Position numbers and translations under genes: made by a program. The notes beneath the pieces were generated by a model, which saw nothing but the letters and a program-made list of their open reading frames with translations, was not told where the DNA came from and did not search any database. Positions 57,719-64,000 of a stretch of 64,000 bases of DNA are shown here, one piece after another (positions within the stretch are counted from its first letter, which is position 1; every line of letters begins with the position of its first letter). Origin of the DNA: Cryobacterium sp. PH31-L1 (lineage in GTDB: Bacteria; Actinomycetota; Actinomycetes; Actinomycetales; Microbacteriaceae); NCBI RefSeq assembly GCF_030063145.1, contig NZ_JASISM010000004.1:186001-250000 (forward strand), given 5' to 3'.

Positions 57719-58363
57719 TCACCGAGCAGCGGCGACCAGTTTCTGAAGGAAATACTGGTGAAAACGATATTCGCCGGTGATCTCCGGGTGAAAGGACGTG
57801 CCGAGCAGGTTTCCCTGCTCCACGGCAACACAGCGGCCGTCGTCGAGGGTGGCTAGTGCGGTCGCCCGCGGGCCGACGGTTTCGACCACCGGGGCGCGAA
57901 TAAAGACCGCGTGCACGGGCTTGTCGCCGAGCGCGGCAACGTCAAGGTCGGTCTCAAAGGAGGCGGTTTGCGAGCCGAATGCGTTGCGGCGTACCGCGAT
58001 GTCCAGCCCGCCGAGACTCTGCTGCCCGTTCATGCCGTCGAGAACGGTGTCGGCAAGCATGATCAGGCCGGCGCAGGTGCCGTAGACCGGCAGACCGCCG
58101 CGAATGGCGGCCTTCAGCGGTTCGGCCAGGCCGAAGATGCGGGCAAGTTTGTCCATGACGCTCGATTCGCCGCCCGGAATGACCAGACCGTCAATGCGGT
58201 CGAGCTCTTCCGGGCGGCGCACCAGATCGACTTCTGCGCCGAGCTCGCGCAAGACCTGCGCGTGCTCACGAAAGTCGCCCTGCAGAGCGAGCACGCCGAC
58301 CCGCAGACCTGCCGGTAAGGCGGTTTCTGTTGGTCGGGTGCCCACTCTGGAGAGAATCGTCAC
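57719..58363 (-). CDS. pdxT: Pyridoxal 5'-phosphate synthase glutaminase subunit
   Basis: Releases ammonia from glutamine for PdxS in vitamin B6 synthesis. The 214-residue class I-type glutaminase starts VGVLALQGDFREHAQVL and shows GGESSVMDKL, the catalytic Cys in YGTCAGLIMLAD, RNAFGSQTASFE, and His/Glu in TSFHPEITGEYRFHQYF. It follows pdxS by 11 bp. Confidence 0.96.
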   Translation of the reverse strand: MTILSRVGTRPTETALPAGLRVGVLALQGDFREHAQVLRELGAEVDLVRRPEELDRIDGLVIPGGESSVMDKLARIFGLAEPLKAAIRGGLPVYGTCAGLIMLADTVLDGMNGQQSLGGLDIAVRRNAFGSQTASFETDLDVAALGDKPVHAVFIRAPVVETVGPRATALATLDDGRCVAVEQGNLLGTSFHPEITGEYRFHQYFLQKLVAAAR

Positions 58364-58374
58364 GAACGGTTGCG

Positions 58375-59277
58375 CTACCAGCCGCGGGTAGAGAGGAGGT
58401 GCGGCGCCGGGATGTCGGACACGTTGATGCCGACCATGGCTTCGCCGAGTCCGCGCGAGACATCCGCGATGACCTTTGCGTCGTCGTAAAACGTGACGGC
58501 CTTCACGATGGCCGCTGCACGCTGCTCGGGGTTGCCCGACTTGAAGATGCCGGAGCCGACGAACACGCCGTCAGCACCGAGCTGCATCATCATGGCGGCG
58601 TCGGCCGGGGTGGCCACACCTCCGGCGGTGAACAACACGACGGGCAGCTTGCCGGTGGTGGCGATCTCGGCGACGAGCTCGTAGGGAGCCTGCAGCTCCT
58701 TGGCGGCGACGTAGAGTTCGTCACGGCTCATCGAGGTGAGGCGCTTGATCTCCCCGTTGATGGTGCGAATGTGTTTGGTGGCTTCGGAGACGTCGCCGGT
58801 ACCGGCTTCGCCCTTGGAACGAATCATGGCCGCGCCCTCGTTGATGCGGCGAAGCGCCTCACCGAGGTTGGTGGCGCCACAGACGAAGGGAATGGTGAAG
58901 TTCCACTTGTCTATGTGGTTCATGTAGTCGGCCGGGCTGAGCACTTCGGATTCGTCGATGTAGTCGACGCCGAGCACCTCGAGAATCTGTGCTTCGACGA
59001 AGTGGCCGATGCGGGCTTTCGCCATGACCGGAATGTTGACCTCGGCGATGATGCTGTCGATCAGGTCGGGGTCGCTCATGCGAGCCACGCCACCCTGCGA
59101 GCGGATGTCGGCGGGAACGCGCTCGAGAGCCATGACGGCGACAGCACCGGCGTCTTCAGCAATACGAGCCTGGGCAGCGGTGACGACGTCCATGATGACG
59201 CCGCCCTTGAGCATTTCGGCGAGTCCACGCTTGACGCGGCTCGAGCCGAACTGCTCGGCAGAGGTTGATTCAGTCAT
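58375..59277 (-). CDS. pdxS: Pyridoxal 5'-phosphate synthase lyase subunit
   Basis: Builds PLP from ribose 5-phosphate, glyceraldehyde 3-phosphate and ammonia. The 300-residue beta/alpha barrel contains [38 protein letters not shown], the lysine in [17 protein letters not shown] and [29 protein letters not shown]. The ATG at 59277 (MTESTSAEQ) fits the family length; the longer frame is non-coding. Confidence 0.97.
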   Translation of the reverse strand: MTESTSAEQFGSSRVKRGLAEMLKGGVIMDVVTAAQARIAEDAGAVAVMALERVPADIRSQGGVARMSDPDLIDSIIAEVNIPVMAKARIGHFVEAQILEVLGVDYIDESEVLSPADYMNHIDKWNFTIPFVCGATNLGEALRRINEGAAMIRSKGEAGTGDVSEATKHIRTINGEIKRLTSMSRDELYVAAKELQAPYELVAEIATTGKLPVVLFTAGGVATPADAAMMMQLGADGVFVGSGIFKSGNPEQRAAAIVKAVTFYDDAKVIADVSRGLGEAMVGINVSDIPAPHLLSTRGW

Positions 59278-59379
59278 AAGTACGATCCTATTCCTTGCAC
59301 GGTGGTGGTCTGGTCGGAGGCTGGTGGGTGTGAGCGGAAGACCGGGGCGCACCAGCACGCGCCCGGCCGTGAGAAAAAG

Positions 59380-59997
59380 CTAGAGAACGCTTGTGGCAGC
59401 AGCCGCAGGAGCCCCCGCGACGGGCCAGCCCTTTGCGATTTCCCGACGCACGTCGCCGAGCAAGCGCGGAATGGCCTTGGTTCCGGCGATGATGGGAAAG
59501 AAATTGGAATCGAGCGCCCAGCGGGGCACGATGTGCTGGTGAAGGTGCTCGGCGATGCCGGCCCCCGCGATGCGCCCCTGGTTCATGCCGATATTGAATC
59601 CGTCGCAGTTCGACACCTCGGCCAGCACGCGCATGGCAATCTGGGTGAGTTCGGCGATCTCGGCGACTTCCTGGGGTGTGGCCTGGTCGTAGGTGGCGAC
59701 GTGCCGGTATGGGCAAACCAGCAAGTGACCGCTGTTATAGGGAAACAAATTGAGCAGAACGTAGGCGTGGGTGCCGCGGGCGACAATCAGTGCTTTCTCA
59801 TCCTCCAGGGTCGGCGCGATGCAGAACGGGCAATCGTCGGAGTGCGGCTGCTGTCCGTCCTGGATGTAGACCATTCGATGCGGTGTCCAGAGCCGTTGGA
59901 AGGCATCCGGAACCGCCGCAAATTCGACGGAGGTCTCCCCCGCGCCGGCGTCGGCGGTATCGGAGCCCCGCAGCCGATCAACCGGAATTTCAGCCAT
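59380..59997 (-). CDS. HIT-family hydrolase / AP4A phosphorylase-like
   Basis: Predicted 205-residue nucleotide-binding protein. The HIT triad is in EHLHQHIVPRW; CPFC near DDCPFCIAP and a preceding loop are like those of actinobacterial AP4A phosphorylase (Rv2613c type). LLNLFPYNSGHLLVCPYRH is the usual substrate core. It starts one base before the end of thrS, giving coupled expression. The substrate in this organism is inferred from family only. Confidence 0.92.
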   Translation of the reverse strand: MAEIPVDRLRGSDTADAGAGETSVEFAAVPDAFQRLWTPHRMVYIQDGQQPHSDDCPFCIAPTLEDEKALIVARGTHAYVLLNLFPYNSGHLLVCPYRHVATYDQATPQEVAEIAELTQIAMRVLAEVSNCDGFNIGMNQGRIAGAGIAEHLHQHIVPRWALDSNFFPIIAGTKAIPRLLGDVRREIAKGWPVAGAPAAAATSVL

Positions 59998-59998
59998 G

Positions 59999-62014
59999 TC
60001 AGGCCTGCACTTCGGCGGGCGCGATCGGGGTGGTCGTCACCTGGGCGCGGGTCTCGATCGATTCCACGATGAGTCGCACGGCTTCGGCTACGGGCACACC
60101 GTTCTGCTGGGTACCGTCGCGGTACCGAAAGCTGACCGCACCGTTGGCCTGGTCGTCTTCGCCCACGATGAGCTGGTAGGGCACTTTGGCTTTGGTGTGG
60201 GTACGGATCTTCTTCTGCATCCGGTCGTCGGAATGGTCGACTTCGGCGCGTACTCCGGCCTTCTTGAGGGTCGCGATGACATCGTCGAGGTACGGACCGT
60301 ACTGCTCCGACACGGGAATTCCGACGACCTGTACCGGAGCCAGCCACACCGGGAACGCCCCGGCGTAGTGCTCGGTGAGTACGGCGAAGAAGCGCTCGAT
60401 CGAGCCGAACAGGGCACGGTGGATCATGACCGGGCGCTGGCGGCTGCCGTCGTTCGCCGTGTATTCGAGGTCGAAGCGCTCCGGCAGGTTGAAATCGAGC
60501 TGGATGGTCGACATCTGCCAGGTGCGCCCGATCGCATCCTTGGCCTGCACCGAGATCTTGGGGCCGTAGAACGCGGCACCACCCGGGTCGGCAACCAGAT
60601 CGAGACCCGATGCCTCGGCCACCTCGCGCAGCGTTTCGGTGGCTTCTTCCCACGCCTCGTCGGTGCCGACGAACTTCTTCGGGTCTTTGGTGGAGAGCTC
60701 GAGGTAATAGTCTTGCAGACCGTAATCGGCGAGGAGCTGCAGCACGAAGTTGAGGGTGCTGGTGAGCTCTTCTTTCATGCCTTCCTTGGTGGTGTAGATG
60801 TGTGCGTCGTCCTGGGTCATGCCGCGCACACGGGTGAGCCCGTTGAGCACGCCGGACTTCTCATAGCGGTAGACCGAACCGAATTCGAACAGTCGCATCG
60901 GCAGTTCGCGGTAGCTGCGACCGCTGGACTTGAAGATGAGGTTGTGGAACGGGCAGTTCATCGGCTTCAGGTAGTAGTCGACGCCCTGGCGGGTGACATG
61001 GCCGGTGTCATCACGTTCCTCGTCGAGGTGCATCGGGGGGAACATGCCCTCGCGGTACCAGTCGAGGTGTCCGGAGGTTTCGAACAGGGTCGACTTGGTG
61101 ATGTGCGGCGAGTAGACAAAGTCATAGCCGGCTTCGGTGTGACGCTTGCGGGAGTAGTTCTCCATCTCCTGGCGGATGATGCCGCCCTTGGGGTGGAACA
61201 CGGCGAGGCCGGAACCGATCTCCTCCGGGAAGCTGAACAGGTCGAGTTCGGCGCCAAGCTTGCGATGATCGCGCTTGGCCGCCTCTTCCTGACGGGTCTG
61301 ATACGCGCGCAGCTCATCCTTGGTGGGCCAGGCGGTGCCGTAGATGCGCTGCAGCTGCGGGTTCTTCTCCGAACCGCGCCAGTAAGCCGCGGCCAGGCGG
61401 GTGAGCGAGTAGCCGTTGCCGATCATGCGGGTGTTCGGCAGGTGGGGGCCGCGGCAGAGGTCCTTCCAGACCGTCTCCCCCGTCTTCGGATCGACGTTGT
61501 CGTAGATGGTGAGTTCGGCGCCGCCGACCTCAACCGATTCTTCGTCGGCGGTCGGGCTGTTGTTGGCTGCAGCATCTCCGCCCTCCCCGGGGCCGCCCTC
61601 GATGCCGATCAGTTCGAGCTTGTACGGCTCAGCGGCGAGTTCGGCGCGTGCCTCATCGTGGTTGACCACGCGACGCACGAAACGCTGGCCCTGGCGGATG
61701 ATGCGGTCCATCGCCTTTTCGAGCGATTTGATGTCATCCGGAGTGAACGGGTCGGCAACGTCGAAGTCGTAGTAGAAGCCGTCGGTGACGAACGGGCCGA
61801 TGCCGAGGCGGGCGGCCGGATTCACGGTCTGCACGGCCTGGGCCAGCACGTGGGTGGCGGAGTGGCGCAGAATGTTGAGGCCGTCGGGAGAGTTTATGCT
61901 GACCGGTTCGACAGCATCCGTCGGCAACACGGTGGCCGCCAGATCTTTCAACTCACCGTTGACGCGCATCGCGACAACGGATCGATCGGTGAAAAGCGCA
62001 AAGCCGTCAGCCAC
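59999..62014 (-). CDS. thrS: Threonyl-tRNA synthetase
   Basis: Charges tRNA-Thr and edits Ser. The 671-residue protein has TGS, editing ([14 protein letters not shown], with the later [11 protein letters not shown]) and catalytic domains (motif 2 [20 protein letters not shown], motif 3 [13 protein letters not shown]), then the anticodon-binding domain. Metal ligands are in [12 protein letters not shown]. Start is GTG with GGGAG 8 nt upstream. An Asp/Glu/Gly-rich insert (~175-205) is of variable type. No T-box leader is seen. Confidence 0.97.
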   Translation of the reverse strand: MADGFALFTDRSVVAMRVNGELKDLAATVLPTDAVEPVSINSPDGLNILRHSATHVLAQAVQTVNPAARLGIGPFVTDGFYYDFDVADPFTPDDIKSLEKAMDRIIRQGQRFVRRVVNHDEARAELAAEPYKLELIGIEGGPGEGGDAAANNSPTADEESVEVGGAELTIYDNVDPKTGETVWKDLCRGPHLPNTRMIGNGYSLTRLAAAYWRGSEKNPQLQRIYGTAWPTKDELRAYQTRQEEAAKRDHRKLGAELDLFSFPEEIGSGLAVFHPKGGIIRQEMENYSRKRHTEAGYDFVYSPHITKSTLFETSGHLDWYREGMFPPMHLDEERDDTGHVTRQGVDYYLKPMNCPFHNLIFKSSGRSYRELPMRLFEFGSVYRYEKSGVLNGLTRVRGMTQDDAHIYTTKEGMKEELTSTLNFVLQLLADYGLQDYYLELSTKDPKKFVGTDEAWEEATETLREVAEASGLDLVADPGGAAFYGPKISVQAKDAIGRTWQMSTIQLDFNLPERFDLEYTANDGSRQRPVMIHRALFGSIERFFAVLTEHYAGAFPVWLAPVQVVGIPVSEQYGPYLDDVIATLKKAGVRAEVDHSDDRMQKKIRTHTKAKVPYQLIVGEDDQANGAVSFRYRDGTQQNGVPVAEAVRLIVESIETRAQVTTTPIAPAEVQA

Positions 62015-62128
62015 GTGTATAACTCCCTATTGTTTGCCTACCCGTCAACTTTAGCGGCGTGCGCGGGGTTGTCCGTCGGTCTGCCTCGAGACCGGGCGTG
62101 CGTTCATGCACCGGCGCGGTTTGGGTAC

Positions 62129-62154
62129 AAAAAAACCCCGGCGAACCGGGGCTT
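62129..62154 (-). terminator. Rho-independent terminator of the tRNA cluster
   Basis: CCCCGG (62136-62141) and CCGGGG (62146-62151) with a CGAA loop on the plus strand; on the minus strand the stem is followed by seven T residues. It ends the tRNA transcript before thrS. Confidence 0.9.
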
Positions 62155-62187
62155 CTGTGTGAACTACATTCTGTACAAACTACTCTG

Positions 62188-62259
62188 TGGGCGATACTGG
62201 GATCGAACCAGTGACCTCTTCCGTGTCAGGGAAGCGCGCTACCGCTGCGCCAATCGCCC
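62188..62259 (-). tRNA. tRNA-Val (GAC)
   Basis: A 72-nt cloverleaf on the minus strand: 7-bp acceptor GGGCGAT/ATCGCCC, D arm GCGC-AGCGGTA-GCGC, anticodon stem CTTCC/GGAAG with loop CTGACAC (GAC), T arm with TTCGATC, discriminator A. CCA is not encoded. It is the last of three co-oriented tRNAs. Confidence 0.97.
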
Positions 62260-62319
62260 AAGATTCTGGGAACTGCTCATTCTGTTGTACATGCTCATCT
62301 TCAGGACGTGCTCAAAGAA

Positions 62320-62393
62320 TGGAGGTGGATACGGGATTCGAACCCGTGTTAACGGCTTTGCAGGCCGCTGCCTCGCCTCTCGGCCAATCCACC
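62320..62393 (-). tRNA. tRNA-Cys (GCA)
   Basis: Minus strand. Acceptor GGTGGAT/ATCCACC, anticodon loop CTGCAAA (GCA), T loop TTCGAAT, discriminator T as expected for Cys. The CCA end is encoded (62320-62322). Confidence 0.95.
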
Positions 62394-62466
62394 ATGTGGG
62401 TTCACACCATATGGGTTCATACCAAACGAATTGGAACCGGCCAATTGGCCGATTCCAGTTCATTTG
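62394..62466. repeat. Spacer between tRNA-Cys and tRNA-Gly with palindrome and direct repeat
   Basis: Contains the perfect 12-bp palindrome GGCCAATTGGCC inside a longer imperfect one (GGAACC ... GATTCC), and a near-perfect direct repeat tgggttcacaccata / tgggttcataccaaa. Neither is part of a tRNA; they could affect processing or simply be decayed repeats. Confidence 0.6.
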
Positions 62467-62538
62467 AGCGGATGACGAGATTCGAACTCGCGACCCTCAC
62501 CTTGGCAAGGTGATGCGCTACCACTGCGCCACATCCGC
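62467..62538 (-). tRNA. tRNA-Gly (GCC)
   Basis: Minus strand, 72 nt. Acceptor GCGGATG/CATCCGC, D arm GCGC-AGTGGTA-GCGC, anticodon loop TTGCCAA (GCC), T loop TTCGAAT, discriminator T. CCA is not encoded. It is the first of the three co-oriented tRNAs. Confidence 0.97.
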
Positions 62539-62976
62539 AACTGTCCGCATTTCTGCGTACTCAGAGACTCTAGCTGAATAGCAAGACGGAAACCAAACCG
62601 AGCCGTCTACGGCGTGTTGCGCGGTGTGCTGCGGAGGCCTTCGGGCTGACTCGGCTGCCCTGGCATCGGGTCGGGCGAGCGCGGGAGCTGCGCCAAACGC
62701 GGGAGTTGCGCCAGTCCGTGGGAGTGCGGTCCTGGCCGCAATACCCGCGTAACTCGAGGTTCGGGAGCCGCGCCAGTGAGCTCGAGCTTCGCCTCCCGCG
62801 CTGCGGCGCAACTCCCGCGCGCCCGGAAATTGAGCTCGACCGCGCTCAAAAAGGGCCTTCATCCGCCCATGGCCGCACACGCCACACCGGGTGCGGGGTC
62901 GATGTGCGGCGACACTCCACTCTGGGCTAGTATCAAAAGTCGCAAGGCAAATTTTAGTTGCCTTGCGAATGCAATT
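62539..62976. other. Gene-free gap with a small repeat family between divergent tRNA genes
   Basis: No gene is supported. cgcgggag(c/t)tgcgcc occurs near 62680 and 62698, a variant cgggagccgcgcc near 62762, and an inverted copy ggcgcaactcccgcg at 62816-62829. This family has no coding content. The right part (62940-62968) holds an 11-bp inverted repeat before tRNA-Val. Promoters for both tRNA directions must lie here. Confidence 0.6.
62940..62968 (+). promoter_or_regulatory. 11-bp inverted repeat just before tRNA-Val (CAC)
   Basis: TCGCAAGGCAA (62940-62950) and TTGCCTTGCGA (62958-62968), with a 7-nt spacer, end 8 bp before the tRNA 5' end. It could be a hairpin in the precursor that guides 5' processing, an operator, or a minus-direction terminator (CTTTT follows on that strand). 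Confidence 0.5.
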
Positions 62977-63052
62977 GGGCGATTGGCGCAGCTGGTAGCG
63001 CGCTTCCTTCACACGGAAGAGGTCGTGGGTTCAAGTCCCGCATCGCCCACCA
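62977..63052 (+). tRNA. tRNA-Val (CAC)
   Basis: Plus strand, with encoded CCA (63050-63052). Acceptor GGGCGAT/ATCGCCC, anticodon stem CTTCC/GGAAG, loop TTCACAC (CAC), T loop TTCAAGT. It shares acceptor and anticodon-stem sequence with the GAC isoacceptor on the other strand. Confidence 0.97.
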
Positions 63053-63054
63053 CG

Positions 63055-63082
63055 AAAACCCCCTTTTACGAGGGGGTTTTTT
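63055..63082 (+). terminator. Rho-independent terminator of tRNA-Val (CAC)
   Basis: CCCCC (63059-63063) pairs with GGGGG (63072-63076), extended by AAAA/TTTT, followed by TTTTTT. It begins 2 bp after the tRNA. Confidence 0.93.
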
Positions 63083-63147
63083 GCATTCCCTACGCCTGCG
63101 CGCACGACAGCGGGGAGAGCAGCCTGGGGCAACCTAGTCTGAGAGAC

Positions 63148-63861
63148 ATGGACGTGCTTCTCGACATCTGGCAGCGCATGACGACACCGCATGCCGGGCT
63201 GGAACCCTTCGCGGCCTGGCTGACCGTCGTGGCGGCCGCCGTGATCGTGCTGTTTCCGCCGGTGTGGCGCCTCGCCCGCCACGCCATAACGATCGTGCAC
63301 GAGGGCGGCCACGGTGTTGTCGCGGTGCTGAGCGGTCGGCGGCTGGGCGGCATCCGCTTGCATTCGGACACGTCAGGGCTCACGGTGAGTCGCGGGCGCC
63401 CGAGCGGACCCGGCATGATCTTCACCCTCCTGGCGGGATACCCGGCGGCTGCGCTGCTCGGCCTCGGTGCGGCCTGGCTGCTCAGCCTAGGCTACGACGT
63501 GGGCCTGCTCTGGGTACTCCTGGTGCTGTTGACCCTGCTGCTCGTACAGATTCGCAACTGGTTCGGACTGTGGTCGGTGGCCGCAACCGGCGCCCTGGTT
63601 TTCGGGGTCTCCTGGTTTGGCTCCCCCCAGGTGCAGGGGATTTTTGCGCTGCTCGTCACGGTGTTTGTGCTCCTCGGCTCGCTACGCACGTCGCTCGAGC
63701 TGCAGCAATCCCGATCCAGGCGGGCGGGCTCCGCATCGGATGCCGACCAGCTCGCGAGACTCACCCACATTCCCGGAATCGTCTGGGTTGCCGTTTTCCT
63801 CCTCGTGCAACTGGGCTGCCTCACCCTCAGCGCACGCCTGCTCGGCTTCATCCAAATCTGA
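63148..63861 (+). CDS. M50-type membrane metalloprotease-like protein
   Basis: Predicted 237-residue membrane protein. The zinc motif HEGGH is inside ITIVHEGGHGVVAVLSGRRLGGI, as in the M50 B-type group found in actinobacteria and cyanobacteria. Five or six hydrophobic segments surround it. A second metal ligand of site-2 proteases (NPDG) is not obvious, so activity is uncertain. The ATG at 63148 is preferred over the long upstream frame, which crosses the tRNA. Substrate unknown. It lies alone after the tRNA terminator. Confidence 0.78.
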   Translation: MDVLLDIWQRMTTPHAGLEPFAAWLTVVAAAVIVLFPPVWRLARHAITIVHEGGHGVVAVLSGRRLGGIRLHSDTSGLTVSRGRPSGPGMIFTLLAGYPAAALLGLGAAWLLSLGYDVGLLWVLLVLLTLLLVQIRNWFGLWSVAATGALVFGVSWFGSPQVQGIFALLVTVFVLLGSLRTSLELQQSRSRRAGSASDADQLARLTHIPGIVWVAVFLLVQLGCLTLSARLLGFIQI

Positions 63862-63897
63862 GTACCGTACGCAGCCAACCGTGGCAGGGTTGTTTAC

Positions 63898-64000
63898 ATG
63901 ACAAAAATTGCGATCATCGGCGGGCACGGAAAAGTTGCCCTCCACCTGGCCAGCTTGCTGACGGCTGACGGCCACGACGTCAGCTCACTCATACGCAACC
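63898..64000 (+). CDS. NAD(P)-binding SDR-like protein, 5' part only
   Basis: Only 34 residues are visible before the window ends. They begin MTKIAIIGGHGKVALHLASL and continue to HDVSSLIRN. The dinucleotide loop GGHGKVALH is typical of atypical short-chain dehydrogenases (NmrA/YhfK-like). Start ATG at 63898; no strong ribosome site. Substrate and length are unknown. Confidence 0.75.
   Translation, partial: MTKIAIIGGHGKVALHLASLLTADGHDVSSLIRN

Noticed and set aside
62015..62128. T-box leader before thrS
   Set aside because: The gap is short, holds the tRNA terminator at its edge, and no specifier-loop or T-box sequence is recognisable.
59996..62467. 823-residue plus-strand ORF across thrS and the tRNAs
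   Set aside because: Reads through tRNA genes and is antisense to thrS.

Overview
The window is a high-GC stretch of an actinobacterial chromosome, most likely from the family Microbacteriaceae (inferred from gene content and order, not from a search). The backbone follows the actinobacterial order thrS-HIT-pdxS-pdxT-yebC-ruvCAB-yajC-secDF-rel ... rarA-rpsD-alaS-ruvX-mltG-aroE-aroC-aroK-aroB-aroQ-efp-nusB-pyrR-pyrB-pyrC-PH-carA-carB-pyrF-gmk-rpoZ-coaBC-metK-priA-fmt-rsmB-rpe. Almost all of it lies on the minus strand, so transcription runs from high to low coordinates. Start/stop overlaps (ATGA, GTGA, TAATG) show tight operons.

Layout, low to high coordinate. 1-557: rpe, cut by the window edge. 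558-6446: an accessory island between rsmB and rpe, with a DUF2809 membrane protein, an SRPBCC protein, a repeat array, a DUF222/13E12-type HNH nuclease gene with minisatellites, a small XRE regulator and a complete IS3-family element. 6447-23488: the long pyrimidine/purine/SAM/CoA operon from pyrR to rsmB, preceded by a PyrR-type RNA hairpin next to the pyrR Shine-Dalgarno. 23639-25851: a PadR regulator with a leaderless-type promoter, its membrane partner, and a DUF4190-thioredoxin protein. 25925-27445: nusB, efp, aroQ. 27490-33477: a small unknown gene, then a plus-strand aldehyde locus (GAF regulator, two tandem aldehyde dehydrogenases, DUF779 protein) inserted between aroQ and aroB. 33606-43343: shikimate genes, mltG, ruvX, alaS, small membrane proteins, rpsD. 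43686-50261: rarA, a membrane cyclophilin, a DUF349 protein, an AbiEi-like protein and the bifunctional (p)ppGpp enzyme. 50519-62014: secDF-yajC, ruvBAC, yebC, a DUF1697 protein, pdxTS, a HIT protein, thrS. 62188-63052: four tRNAs. 63148-64000: an M50-like membrane protease and the start of an NAD(P)-binding protein.

The core genes serve nucleotide synthesis, aromatic precursors, vitamin B6, SAM and CoA supply, translation, Sec export and recombination. The plus-strand and island genes look like later insertions into this backbone. I found no CRISPR array, prophage or defence cluster. The most unusual items are the mIHF-guanylate kinase fusion, the regulator/twin-ALDH/DUF779 locus with a terminator before its last gene, the PyrR hairpin, and the repeat array next to the HNH gene. 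None amounts to a clearly new system.
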